From the NCBI GenBank assembly GCA_963805445.1, contig CAWDUI010000012.1, forward strand, positions 62,001-126,000: a DNA stretch of 64,000 nt, read 5' to 3'. A program made the position numbers and the translations under genes. Shown here one piece after another: positions 19,659 to 28,986 of this stretch. This stretch comes from JAENVT01 sp963805445 (GTDB lineage: Bacteria; Actinomycetota; Acidimicrobiia; Acidimicrobiales; Ilumatobacteraceae). The notes under the pieces are model-generated. The model was given only the letters and a program-made list of their open reading frames with translations, searched no databases and was not told the DNA's origin. Numbering within the stretch: the first letter of the stretch is position 1; the number at the start of each line of letters is the position of its first letter.

Positions 19659-21095
19659 TGCACCCGATGAGTCCGGTCGATGCGCTGTTCCTGTACGCCG
19701 AGGACGGCGTCACGCACATGCACATCGGATCGTGTTCGATCTTCGCCGGTCCCGCTCCCGCGATCGAGGAGATCACCGAGTTGATCGAGAGCAAGCTGCC
19801 GTTGCTGACCCGGTACCGACAGAAGGTGAGGTTCGTTCCGGCGGCCCTCGGGCATCCGGTGTGGGTCGACGACCCGAACTTTCAGCTGAGCTACCACGTC
19901 CGCCACTCGGCGCTGCCGTCTCCGGGCGACGAGCACGACCTCGAAAATCTGATGGGCCGCTTGATGTCGCAGGAACTCGACCGCACCCGACCGTTGTGGG
20001 AGGTGTGGGTGATCGAGGGGCTGCCCGCCGATCGCTGGGCGCTGATCTCCAAGGTGCACCACTGCATGGTCGATGGAGTCGCGGGCACCGATCTGATGAC
20101 GGTTCTGCTCGACACCGATCGAGCATCCACGACGGAGGCGATCCAGCCGTGGGAGCCGGCGCCGGAACCGTCGGACGCGCTGTTGGCCTTGCATGCGCTC
20201 GGCCGGCTGGCGTCGAGCCCGGTGCGCCAACTGGCGACGTGGCGATCGGCCGGGATGCACCCGCGACAGGCCTGGAGCCAACTGAGCGACGTGGCCTCCG
20301 GCCTCCGTTCGTTCGCCGGACGCGTCCTGTCACCGAGCCGACCGATGTCGATCGACGGCGCCATCGGGTCGCACCGTCGATGGGCGGCCGGGCGTTGCAG
20401 TTTGGACGACGTGAAAGCAGTGCGCCGAGCCTTCGGCGGCTCGGTGAACGATGTCGTGTTGTCGGTGATCAGTGGCGCGTTCCGCACGATGCTGATCGAG
20501 CGCGGCGATGCGGTCGACGAGATCGTTCTGCGGACGCTCGTCCCTGTGTCGGTCCGTCATCTCGACGACCACACGGCGAACAACCAAGTCTCCCTCATCA
20601 TCGCCGAGCTGCCGGTGGGCATCGAGGACCCGGTGGAACGTCTGGAGTCGATGCATCAGCAGATGGCCGCGCTGAAGGCCTCGCACCAGGTGACGGCCGG
20701 CGAAGCCGTCGTCGCCGGCGCAGAGTTCCTCGTCCCGGCTGCTGTTTGCGGTCGGCACTCGTGCGGCAATGGCCATGTTGCGCAGCGTCCCCCAAAGGAT
20801 CGTGAACACGGTGACCACCAACGTGCCGGGCCCGCAGTTTCCTCTCTATGCCTTGGGCTGCGAGATGCTCGAATATCTCCCGTTCGTACCACTGAGCGAA
20901 GGCGTGCCGATCGGTGTGGCCATCTTGTCGTACAACGGTCACCTGTCGTTCGGGATCACCGGCGACTACGACACCGTCCCTGACGTGCACGCGATGGCAC
21001 AACGAATCGAGGCCGAAATGAATGTTCTGCGCAAGAGAGCCGACCAACAGACCCTTGCAGTGTCGGTCCGTCGTCGGGAAGTGTTGGCACCATGA
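19655..21095 (+). CDS. Wax ester synthase/diacylglycerol acyltransferase (WS/DGAT) 2, one frameshift
   Basis: This second WS/DGAT paralogue has about 480 residues. The N-terminal MSPVDALFLYAEDG is a standard WS/DGAT opening, and the active site HHCMVDG is intact. The late motif TNVPGPQFPLYALG is read after a single frame change near 20745. AAGGA upstream of 19655 and the 4-bp overlap with the preceding stop support the ATG at 19655. It ends in another ATGA overlap with the MMPL gene. The two paralogues differ strongly in sequence, so they may prefer different acyl acceptors, form a heteromer, or contribute to exported lipid instead of storage. Confidence 0.9.
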
Positions 21096-24028
21096 TCGAG
21101 TTCTGGAACAAGGTGGGGCGAATGCTCAGCAGGCGGACCGCGGCGACGATCACGGTCGTCGTGCTGGTCACGATCGGGATGGGATTCGGGCTGCAGCGGC
21201 TGGATTTCGCCACGGGCCAGGACAGCTACATCGATTCCGCGTCCCAGGTCGCCAAGGACAACAAGGACTACCAGAGCCTGTTCGGCGGCGAGAACATGGT
21301 CGTGCTGTTCACGGTCGACGAGGGCAAGTCGGTCGTCGATCTGTTCACGAGCGCCAACATCACCCAGTTCACCGACATCGAGGCGAAGATGAAGGCCAGC
21401 GATGTCGTCGCTTCCGTCGTCTCGCCGTTGACGCTCCTGCAATGGACGCATGACCTCATCACCAAAGGCGTTGCCAGCGACATCATCGCCCGCACGATCC
21501 AGCGCGATACCGACCCCGCTGCTCAGGCGATTCGTCAACAGGACGCAGTGATCACGACGCTGCGGCTCGGAGCAGCCGGTGAACAGAGCATGGACAACCC
21601 CGACTGGGTGAAGTTCCTGGTCTTCGGAAACGACGGCTACACCATCGACGCCGGACAAGAAGCTGGTTGCCCCGCCCGACAGCAGTCTCGTCGTGCGCAA
21701 GGCACTGCAAGCGTTCATCCCCGACGCTCGCCACGCGGTCCTCGCCGCGGTGCTCGTCGGCAACGCACCCCTCGATCAACTGGCAAAGGGGTCCACCGCG
21801 GTGCAAGACGCACTGCGCGGCCACACCTTTGCCAACGCCACCGTGACCATCACCGGGACCCCGACGTTCCTCACCGACATCAACAACTACCTCCAGGGCG
21901 GCATGTTGATCCTCGGCGGCATCGCCGTGCTCGTGATGATGGTGATCCTGCTCGTCGCGTTCAAGGTCCGCTGGCGACTGCTGCCGCTGCTCGGCATGGT
22001 CGTCGGCATCGTGTGGGGGTTCGGCGCATTCGGGTTCACCGGCACCAAGCTCTCGCTGGTGACCATCGCCGGGCTGCCGATCCTCATCGGTCTCGGCATC
22101 GAGTTCGCCATCCAGATCCAGAACCGCATCGAGGAGGAGCGTTCCCTCGAGCTCGCCGGCAACCCGTTCGAAGTGACACTGCGGCGGATGGGCCCACCGT
22201 TGCTCGCCGCGACGATCGCCGCGGTCATCGCCTTCTTGACGGTGAAGATCTCCAAGGTCCCGATGGTGCAGGACTTCGGTGTGCTGCTGTCGATCGGCAT
22301 CGTTGCCTTGCTGATCGCCGGCATCGTGATCCCCACCACGATCATCGGCTCGCGCGAACGTCGCTCGCCGACAACCGAGCAGCCCGTCGAGAGCTGGGTG
22401 GAGACAACGGTCGATCGCCTCGGCAGCCTGCCGCGGCTGGGCCGTACTGCCGCTGGTCTTGGTAGCCGTCGCTCTGCCTGTGCTCGGCCTGGTGCTGGAG
22501 AGCGGGTCGAAGATCGAGAGTGATCCGATCAACTGGGCGAACCAGTCGAGCACGTCGATCAAGAACGCCCGCACATTGGAGAAAGAGACCGGTTTCGCAA
22601 CGACGCTCGGCGTGTTCGTGAAGACCGACCCCGCCGTACCCAACGGCGTCTTCACCGACCAAATGGGTGCCTTCGTGTTCGATCTCGTCGAACGGTCGAC
22701 GACCGAGAACAAGGAATTGGCCGGTGCCTCCAGCCTGGCGACCACGGTCGGGTGGCTCGCCGAGGTTCCGGGCACCACATCGCTTCCGCCGACCGGGCTC
22801 GACATGTTGCAGGCGTACAACATCGCCCCTGACGCACTCCGCACGCTGCTGGTCGCCGACGACGGGAAGGCGACGCAGGTCCTGTTCCAGGTCGGCCCCT
22901 CCGGGCTCGAACAGCGCGCCGTGGTGCTCGACAAGATGCGCGCGGCAATCGACGACCCTGGCAACGGAGGCCTGCTCCCCGCACACGCGTCAGCCACCAC
23001 CGGTGGGTTGGCGGTGGTCGGTGTCGGCCTGCTCGAGAACATCACCGCCAACCGCGCCCAGTTGACGATCGTGGCGCTGTTGCTGGTCGGTGCCTTCGTG
23101 GTGCTTCGCTACCGAGACCTCGCTCGCGGGCTGCTGACCATGATTCCGGTGCTCGTCGCCGTGGGGACCTCGGCGGTGCTGGTGCGCGTGCTCGGCATCA
23201 CCCTCAGCCCGCTCTCGACCGTCGGCGGTCCACTCGTTGTGGCGACCTGTGCGGAGTTCTCCGTGCTGCTGATCGCCAGATACGCCGAGGAACGTGACCG
23301 CGGCCTCGACCCTGAGGTCAGTACGCAGATGGCGGCGCGGCGCACTGGGCGGGCCTTCTTCACGTCGGCCCTGACGACGCTGGGCGGATTCGCCGTCCTG
23401 ATGTTCTCGTCACTTCCGCTGCTCGCCGACTTCGGCACCGTGGTGACCATCAACATCGCCGTCGCCCTGCTGTCGGCGCTCGTCGTCGTGCCGCCCCTGG
23501 TGAAAGAGGCCGACCGCCGCGGTCTGTTGCAGATGGGCACGGAAGCCGGCCACGAAGAAGCCCGCCGCAAGGAAGCCGCAACCGGCTGGATCGCCGGCGC
23601 GCTGTTGGCGGTGGCCGGCCTTGCCATCGTCGTCGTGTCGGTCGCGCGACGATCAGCCGGCGCCAGCGCAGGCCCTCTCGTCGGCGACGGCAGAAGCACC
23701 GGCAACGATCCCGGCCCCGACCACCGCTGCCCCGTCGACCACGTCACTGCCCCCCGGCGACACACTGCCCGCCGGCCCGACCGATCGGCCGACCGGGCTC
23801 GTCGCCGGCGTGTTCTACGACACCCTGGTCGGCGTCGGCGTGGATCCCGGCAAAGCCCGGTGCGCCGCCGACGACCTGATCGCGACCACATCGGAAGCCG
23901 ACCTGCTGGCACTCGGAATCGCCAGCGTCCCTCGACCCGAGGCCATCAACGCCCTGCTCGACGCATCTGCCAAGCGTTGCGGCGTCACCCAAGAACAGCT
24001 CGATGCCGCAGCGGCGGCGGGCGGTTAG
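21092..24028 (+). CDS. MMPL/RND-family lipid exporter, three frameshifts
   Basis: About 979 residues are recovered. There are two RND half-units, each with an N-terminal helix, a large extracytoplasmic loop and a bundle of five helices. Examples are GGMLILGGIAVLVMMVILLV and ITIAGLPILIGLGIEFAIQIQ-like segments in the first half, and TIVALLLVGAFVVLRYRD in the second. Such proteins export lipids or hopanoids using the proton gradient. The Pro/Thr-rich C-terminal extension contains a small domain with two cysteines (GKARCAADD and AKRCGVT). Frame changes lie near 21650, 22445 and 23650. The position between lipid acyltransferases and an acyl-CoA synthetase suggests export of an acylated lipid. It overlaps the preceding gene by 4 bp. 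Confidence 0.87.
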
Positions 24029-24036
24029 GAAGCAGC

Positions 24037-25605
24037 ATGAAAGAACTCGTCTACCACCGTCAGTTCCTCCCCGCCCTCGAGCGTTGGCCCGACAGGGTCG
24101 CGTTCCACGACGGCACCTATCACGCCACGTTCCAGGAACACGGCGACCGGGTCCTGCGGCTGGCCCACAGCATGCGCCACCAACTCGGCTTGCAGTCCGA
24201 CGACCGATTCGCGGTGATGTCGTGCAACAGCCACCGCTACCTCGAACTGTTCCACGCCGGCTTCTTGGGGGCCGGCGTGATCAACCCGCTCAACTTGCGC
24301 CTCGCCGGCAAGGAACTGCAACACATCCTGCGCGATTCGGGAACGACGGTCGTGTTCGTCGACGAGATCTTCGCCGATCACTTCGCCCGCAACATCGCCG
24401 AGGTTCGTTCCGAGCTACCGCTCCGCCACGTCGTCCTGATGGGCGACGCCGACCTGCCGCACGACGTCCGCTACGAGGACCTGATAAACGCCGGTGGGGC
24501 CGTGGTCCCGCCCGAGCCCGAAGAGACCGACCCGGTCGTGATGATGTACACCGGCGGCACCACCGGACGGGCGAAAGGCGTGCTGCTGGACCAGCGGGCC
24601 GAGATGCTGAACTTCTACCACATCGGCCTCGCAGTCGACTTCGGCGAGGAGCGGGTGTACCTGCACCAGACCCCGATGTTCCACGCCGCGTCGATGGGTG
24701 GCATCTTGGGGATACCGGCGACCGGTGGCTCCTCGGTGTTCGTGCCGCTCTTCGAACCCAAGCAGGTGATGGAGGCCATCGAGCACTATCGCGTCGACTG
24801 GACCGTGATGGTGCCGACGATGATCGCCATGGTGTTGAACCATGCCGACTTCCAGCCGGGTCGTCTCGAGTCGCTGCGCGACCTGGTCTACGGGGCCTCA
24901 CCGATGCCTGCGGCTCTGCTCGAGCGCGTCATGACGACGTTTCCCCAACTCAACCTGTCGCAGGGTTACGGCATGACCGAGTGCTCGTCGATCCTGACGT
25001 TCCTCACCGCCGCGGACCATCGCCGGGGTGGTCACATCTTGCGTTCTGCAGGGCGACCCATGATCGGCGTCAACATCAGCGTGCGACGCAAGGACGACAC
25101 CGTGGCCGCGGCGGGCGAGAACGGTGAGATCTGCGCACGCGGCGGCAACTTCATGCGCGAGTACTGGAAGCAACCCGAGCTGACCGAGGCCGCGTTCCGC
25201 GGCGGCTGGTACCGCACGGGCGACGCCGGCCACGTCGACGCCGAGGGGTACGTGTACCTCGTCGATCGGGTCAAGGACATGATCGTGACGGGAGGCGAGA
25301 ACGTGTATTCGATCGAGGTGGAGAACGCCATCTCGTCGCATCCGGCCGTCGAACAGGTGGCCGTGATCGGCATTCCACACCCGGTCTGGGGCGAGCAGGT
25401 GCACGCCATCATCGTCACCCGGCCCGGTCTGTCGGCCACCGAAGACGAGATCAAGGAGCACGCCCGGGCATCGATCGCCGGCTACAAGGTTCCCAAGTCG
25501 GTCGAGTTCCGCACCGAGCCGATTCCGTTGTCCGGCGCGCTCAAGCCGTTGAAGCTCGAACTCCGCAAGCCCTATTGGGAGGGCCACGAATCAGCGGTCA
25601 ACTAG
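24037..25605 (+). CDS. Acyl-CoA synthetase (AMP-dependent, fatty-acid type)
   Basis: The 522-residue enzyme makes acyl-CoA from a fatty acid, ATP and CoA through an acyl-adenylate. Signatures in order are MMYTGGTTGRAKGVLL (P-loop), GYGMTECSS, YRTGDAGHVD and DRVKDMIVTGGENVYSIEVE. The C-terminal catalytic lysine region reads PLSGALKPLKLELRKPYW. The ATG at 24037 is 8 bp after the MMPL stop, with GGAAG before it. The frame is clean throughout. As the last gene of the operon, it probably supplies the acyl-CoA used by the two upstream WS/DGATs. Confidence 0.93.
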   Translation: MKELVYHRQFLPALERWPDRVAFHDGTYHATFQEHGDRVLRLAHSMRHQLGLQSDDRFAVMSCNSHRYLELFHAGFLGAGVINPLNLRLAGKELQHILRDSGTTVVFVDEIFADHFARNIAEVRSELPLRHVVLMGDADLPHDVRYEDLINAGGAVVPPEPEETDPVVMMYTGGTTGRAKGVLLDQRAEMLNFYHIGLAVDFGEERVYLHQTPMFHAASMGGILGIPATGGSSVFVPLFEPKQVMEAIEHYRVDWTVMVPTMIAMVLNHADFQPGRLESLRDLVYGASPMPAALLERVMTTFPQLNLSQGYGMTECSSILTFLTAADHRRGGHILRSAGRPMIGVNISVRRKDDTVAAAGENGEICARGGNFMREYWKQPELTEAAFRGGWYRTGDAGHVDAEGYVYLVDRVKDMIVTGGENVYSIEVENAISSHPAVEQVAVIGIPHPVWGEQVHAIIVTRPGLSATEDEIKEHARASIAGYKVPKSVEFRTEPIPLSGALKPLKLELRKPYWEGHESAVN

Positions 25606-25631
25606 ACGACTGGCCCCAACTTCGATCCGGC

Positions 25632-25680
25632 GAAGTGTGTACGTTCAAGGTGACCTGTGTGCTGCGAAGGTACACACTTC
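25632..25680. terminator. Bidirectional terminator between the lipid operon and the GT4 gene
   Basis: GAAGTGTGTAC (25632-25642) and GTACACACTTC (25670-25680) are perfect inverted repeats around a 27-nt loop. They occupy the short convergent gap between 25605 and 25697, so the hairpin can end transcription from both sides. Confidence 0.6.
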
Positions 25681-25696
25681 CCCGAGCAGTCGGCGG

Positions 25697-26722
25697 CTAC
25701 GCCGCAGCGCGGTTGCTTCGGCGCCGCTCGAACACCTCCAGGTAGCCCTCGACCATGCGCTCCACCGAGAACCGCGATCGCACGTGATCACGGCACACGG
25801 CGCGGTCGATCTTGCCGATCGAGAGCAGGCCGGTGATCAGTTCGGCATCGCTGTCGCCGAGGAACCCGGTGACGCCGTGCTCGACGATCTCCGGTGCCGC
25901 ACCCTGCGGACACCCGACGACGGGTGTGCCACACGCCATCGATTCGATCATGGCCATGCCGAACGGTTCGCGCCAACTGATCGGGTTGAGCAGGGCCACC
26001 GCCGACGCCAACAGTTCGCGCTTGCCGTCGGCGTCGACCTCGCCGAGGAAGATCACGTCGTCGCCGAGGTGTGGGCGCACGAACTCGTCGAAGTACGCAT
26101 GCTCGTCGGGTTCGCGCATCTTGGCGGCCATCTTGAGGGGTATTCCCGCAGCTCGGGCCACTGCGATGGCCCGATGCACTCCCTTGTTGGCCACCATCCG
26201 CGAGAGCAACGCGACGTACCCGCCCTCGCCGGCGCCGAACGGGTACTTCTCGACGTCGATGCCGTGATGCACGACTGCATCGACCGGCAGGTACGTCGAC
26301 GAGGCGTGGGATTCGGAGATCGCGACCAGACCGACGCGCGGCACGACGGCGTTGTAGATGGCGTTGTACGTCCGCGAGAACGGGTTGTGGTTCGTGGTCA
26401 CCACCGACAGGCTCGGGAACCGAGCCGAGTACACCGGTCCGGCCAGCGTGTTGTCATGCACGATGTCGGCCTGTTGGACGAGCTCGTACGCGCCGATGGC
26501 ATGTTCGAGCTCGATGCTCATGCGGCCCATGCGAACGGTGTCTTCTGCCGGAATGACCGACGCCTTGGGCACCGGGCACTGCGAGTCCGGGTGGCACACC
26601 AGCAACACGTTGTGGCCGGCCGCCTGGAAGCCGCGGGCGAGCTCGTCGAGCACTGCCTCGGTGCCACCGTAGGCGGGTGCCGGTATCGGCAGCCACGGCG
26701 GGGCGATGATCGCGATGTCCAT
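25697..26722 (-). CDS. Glycosyltransferase family 4 (GT-B fold)
   Basis: The 341-residue protein begins with the GT4 acceptor-side motif (PPWLPIPAPAYGGTEAVLDE). It carries the donor-binding block SWREPFGMAMIESMACGTPV, in which the second Glu of the E-x7-E motif contacts the nucleotide sugar. No signal or membrane segment is seen. It lies 30 bp downstream of otsA with AAGGAG before the ATG, so it is probably co-transcribed with trehalose synthesis. It might make a trehalose- or sucrose-related glycoside or glycosylglycerol compatible solute, but the substrate cannot be read from the sequence. Confidence 0.85.
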   Translation of the reverse strand: MDIAIIAPPWLPIPAPAYGGTEAVLDELARGFQAAGHNVLLVCHPDSQCPVPKASVIPAEDTVRMGRMSIELEHAIGAYELVQQADIVHDNTLAGPVYSARFPSLSVVTTNHNPFSRTYNAIYNAVVPRVGLVAISESHASSTYLPVDAVVHHGIDVEKYPFGAGEGGYVALLSRMVANKGVHRAIAVARAAGIPLKMAAKMREPDEHAYFDEFVRPHLGDDVIFLGEVDADGKRELLASAVALLNPISWREPFGMAMIESMACGTPVVGCPQGAAPEIVEHGVTGFLGDSDAELITGLLSIGKIDRAVCRDHVRSRFSVERMVEGYLEVFERRRSNRAAA

Positions 26723-26752
26723 GCGTTCGATGTCTCCTTGAGGTACGGGCTG

Positions 26753-28192
26753 CTACCGCAGCTTCCGGACGACGTCCGAGCCCGTCTCGGCGGCGACGTC
26801 GGTGCGCAGCGCGAGGTCCTCGGCTCGGACCGCAGCCGCTGACTCGAGCCGGTCGAGGAAGTTGCGCGCCCAACGATGCACGTCGTTGTGCCGCACCGCT
26901 TCGCGCATCGTCTTGAGTCGAGCGGCGCGCTCGCTGACCGGCATGTTGATCGCCAACACGAGAGACCGCTTGATCGCCTCGATGTCGTAGGGGTTGACGA
27001 TCAACGCACCCTCGAGGTCTTGCGCGGCACCGGCGAACTCACTGAGGATCAACGTTCCATCGAGGTCCCCGCGCGCCGCGACGAACTCCTTGGCGACGAG
27101 GTTCATCCCATCGGCGAGCGAGGTGACGACCAGCGCGTCGGCAGTCCGGAACCACGTCGCCATCTGCGTCTCGTCGAGCGATGAATCGATGTGCACGATC
27201 GGGAGCGATCCATCGGCGCGCTGATGCTTGCTGTTGACCAGTTCGATGATGTTCTCGACCTCTTCAGCCTCATCCTCGTAGGCCGCGACATCCGACCGGC
27301 TCGGGACCGCGACCTGCACGAACGAGCACGTCTCGGGGTCGAGCAGACCTTCGTCGAGCAGTTCGCCGAACGCCCGCAGGCGCTGCGAGATGCCCTTCGT
27401 GTAGTCCAGGCGGTCGATGCCGAGAAAGACCGACTTCACGCCGAGCACTTCCCGCTGTCGAGAGGCCTCGGCCACCACGCTGTCGCCGAGTTCGTCCCAA
27501 TTGGCGAAGTCGATCGAGATCGGAAACGCATCGACATCGACGGTATGGAAGCCGTCGAACACGATGTGGCCACGCACGCGTGCATCAACCAGGCGTTCGG
27601 CCGTGGCGACGAAGTTGGCGACGTCGTCCGGGATCTGGAACCCCAACAGGTCGGCGCCCAGCATGCCCCTGATCACCTCTTTGCGCCACGGCAGCATCGA
27701 GAACAGTTGGGCGTTCGGGAACGGGATGTGCAAGAACAGCCCGATTCGCAGGTCGGGTCGCTTGGCGCGGATGATGGCGGGCGCGAGCAGCAGGTGGTAA
27801 TCGTGCACCCACACCGTCCCACCCTGCGGCGCGATCCGCGTGACCGCCGCCGCGAAGCGCCGGTTGACGATCCGATAGGAGTGCCACCAGGCGCGATTCA
27901 GCTCGACCGTTCGCAGGCGGCCATGGAACAGGGGCCACAGAATGGCGTTGGAGAAGCCCTGGTAGTACCGAACGATCTCGTCGTCGGAGAGTGCCACAGG
28001 GTGCAGCCGCAGGTCGCCGTGATCGAACGGCTTCACGCGGCCGGCTTCTGGCCCGGCCCACCCGACCCACTGCGTGCCTGGCAGCGTCACCGACGACAGC
28101 GCAGATGCCAGACCCCCAGGACTGTTGGTGAGCTGTCCACCAGGACCGAGTTCGACCGGCAGCCGATTGGCCGCCACGACGAGTCCTTTCAT
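26753..28192 (-). CDS. otsA: Trehalose-6-phosphate synthase (GT20)
   Basis: The 479-residue enzyme joins UDP- or ADP/GDP-glucose to glucose 6-phosphate. It shows the canonical opening VVAANRLPVELGPGG, the WVGWAG block, VWVHDYHLLLAP, HIPFPNAQLFSMLPWR, GIDRLDYTKGISQRL and DGMNLVAKEFVAAR. The ATG at 28192 is preferred over upstream starts because it precedes the conserved N-terminus and has AAAGG at 9 nt. The C-terminus ends without a fused phosphatase domain, so a separate phosphatase is needed. The divergent HAD gene at 28318 is a candidate. Trehalose here probably serves as osmoprotectant or envelope glycolipid precursor. Confidence 0.94.
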   Translation of the reverse strand: MKGLVVAANRLPVELGPGGQLTNSPGGLASALSSVTLPGTQWVGWAGPEAGRVKPFDHGDLRLHPVALSDDEIVRYYQGFSNAILWPLFHGRLRTVELNRAWWHSYRIVNRRFAAAVTRIAPQGGTVWVHDYHLLLAPAIIRAKRPDLRIGLFLHIPFPNAQLFSMLPWRKEVIRGMLGADLLGFQIPDDVANFVATAERLVDARVRGHIVFDGFHTVDVDAFPISIDFANWDELGDSVVAEASRQREVLGVKSVFLGIDRLDYTKGISQRLRAFGELLDEGLLDPETCSFVQVAVPSRSDVAAYEDEAEEVENIIELVNSKHQRADGSLPIVHIDSSLDETQMATWFRTADALVVTSLADGMNLVAKEFVAARGDLDGTLILSEFAGAAQDLEGALIVNPYDIEAIKRSLVLAINMPVSERAARLKTMREAVRHNDVHRWARNFLDRLESAAAVRAEDLALRTDVAAETGSDVVRKLR

Positions 28193-28317
28193 CAGCACTG
28201 GCCTTTCAACTCCTCTATCAAATCTGCCCCCGTGTACCCGATCGTACCCCGACCGAAACAAGAAGCCATCCCGGTGTGGCAGCGACGGATTCTGGGGTAA
28301 GAAGTGGTGTGCACGAA

Positions 28318-28986
28318 ATGGTCATCGCCGTCGATGTCGACGGAACCCTGTACGACGGTGTCGGAGTCGCCCCGGCGGCGGTCGACGCGCTCACCCAGGC
28401 CACGGCCGACGGTCACACGCTGATCATCGTCACCGGTAGGCGGTGGGAGGAGCTGGGGCATGTGATTCCCGGCGTACTGGAACTCGCTGCTCGGGCCGTC
28501 TGCGAAGAGGGCGGCGTGATGGTCGACGTCGCCAACGGCCAGATGTCGTTGCTCGCCGAAGCGGTCGAGCCGGCACTGATCGCCGAACTTCGCAATGCCG
28601 GCGTGCCGTCGCTCGACATCGGTCACGTCGTGGTGGGCGCGCCGACGTCGTGGCGTGACGTCGTCACCGAGGCACGCGACCGCGTCGGGAGCGGGCGGGC
28701 CATCATCACGAACAAGGGCTCGATCGCCCTCACCCCGCCAGGATGCGACAAAGCCAGTGGATTGCGCGCCGCCGTCGCCGCACTCGGACTCGAACGTCTA
28801 CCGATCATGGCAATCGGCGACGCATCGAACGATCTGGCAATGTTCGCGATCGCCGACGTCGCGGTCGCGGTGGCTAATGCTGACGACGCCGTTCGAGCAT
28901 CCGGTGTACCGCTGACCACGGCGAGCGCAGGCCTCGGCGTGGCGGAGGCCCTCCGTCGGTTTCTTCCTCGATCGTCGCCTGGGTGA
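28318..28986 (+). CDS. HAD-superfamily phosphatase (class IIB, Cof-like)
   Basis: The 222-residue protein has the HAD nucleophile motif DVDGTLYDG, motif II in IIVTGR, Lys in the KASGLRAAV segment and motif IV in GDASNDLAMF. The cap is the alpha/beta type found in Cof, sucrose-phosphate and trehalose-phosphate phosphatases. The start could be ATG 28318 or GTG 28309; weak AAGAAG precedes both. It is divergent from otsA with a 125-bp gap. No classical otsB is in the window, so it might dephosphorylate trehalose 6-phosphate, but this is inference from position only. Its 3' end overlaps the convergent debranching gene by 113 bp. Confidence 0.8.
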   Translation: MVIAVDVDGTLYDGVGVAPAAVDALTQATADGHTLIIVTGRRWEELGHVIPGVLELAARAVCEEGGVMVDVANGQMSLLAEAVEPALIAELRNAGVPSLDIGHVVVGAPTSWRDVVTEARDRVGSGRAIITNKGSIALTPPGCDKASGLRAAVAALGLERLPIMAIGDASNDLAMFAIADVAVAVANADDAVRASGVPLTTASAGLGVAEALRRFLPRSSPG

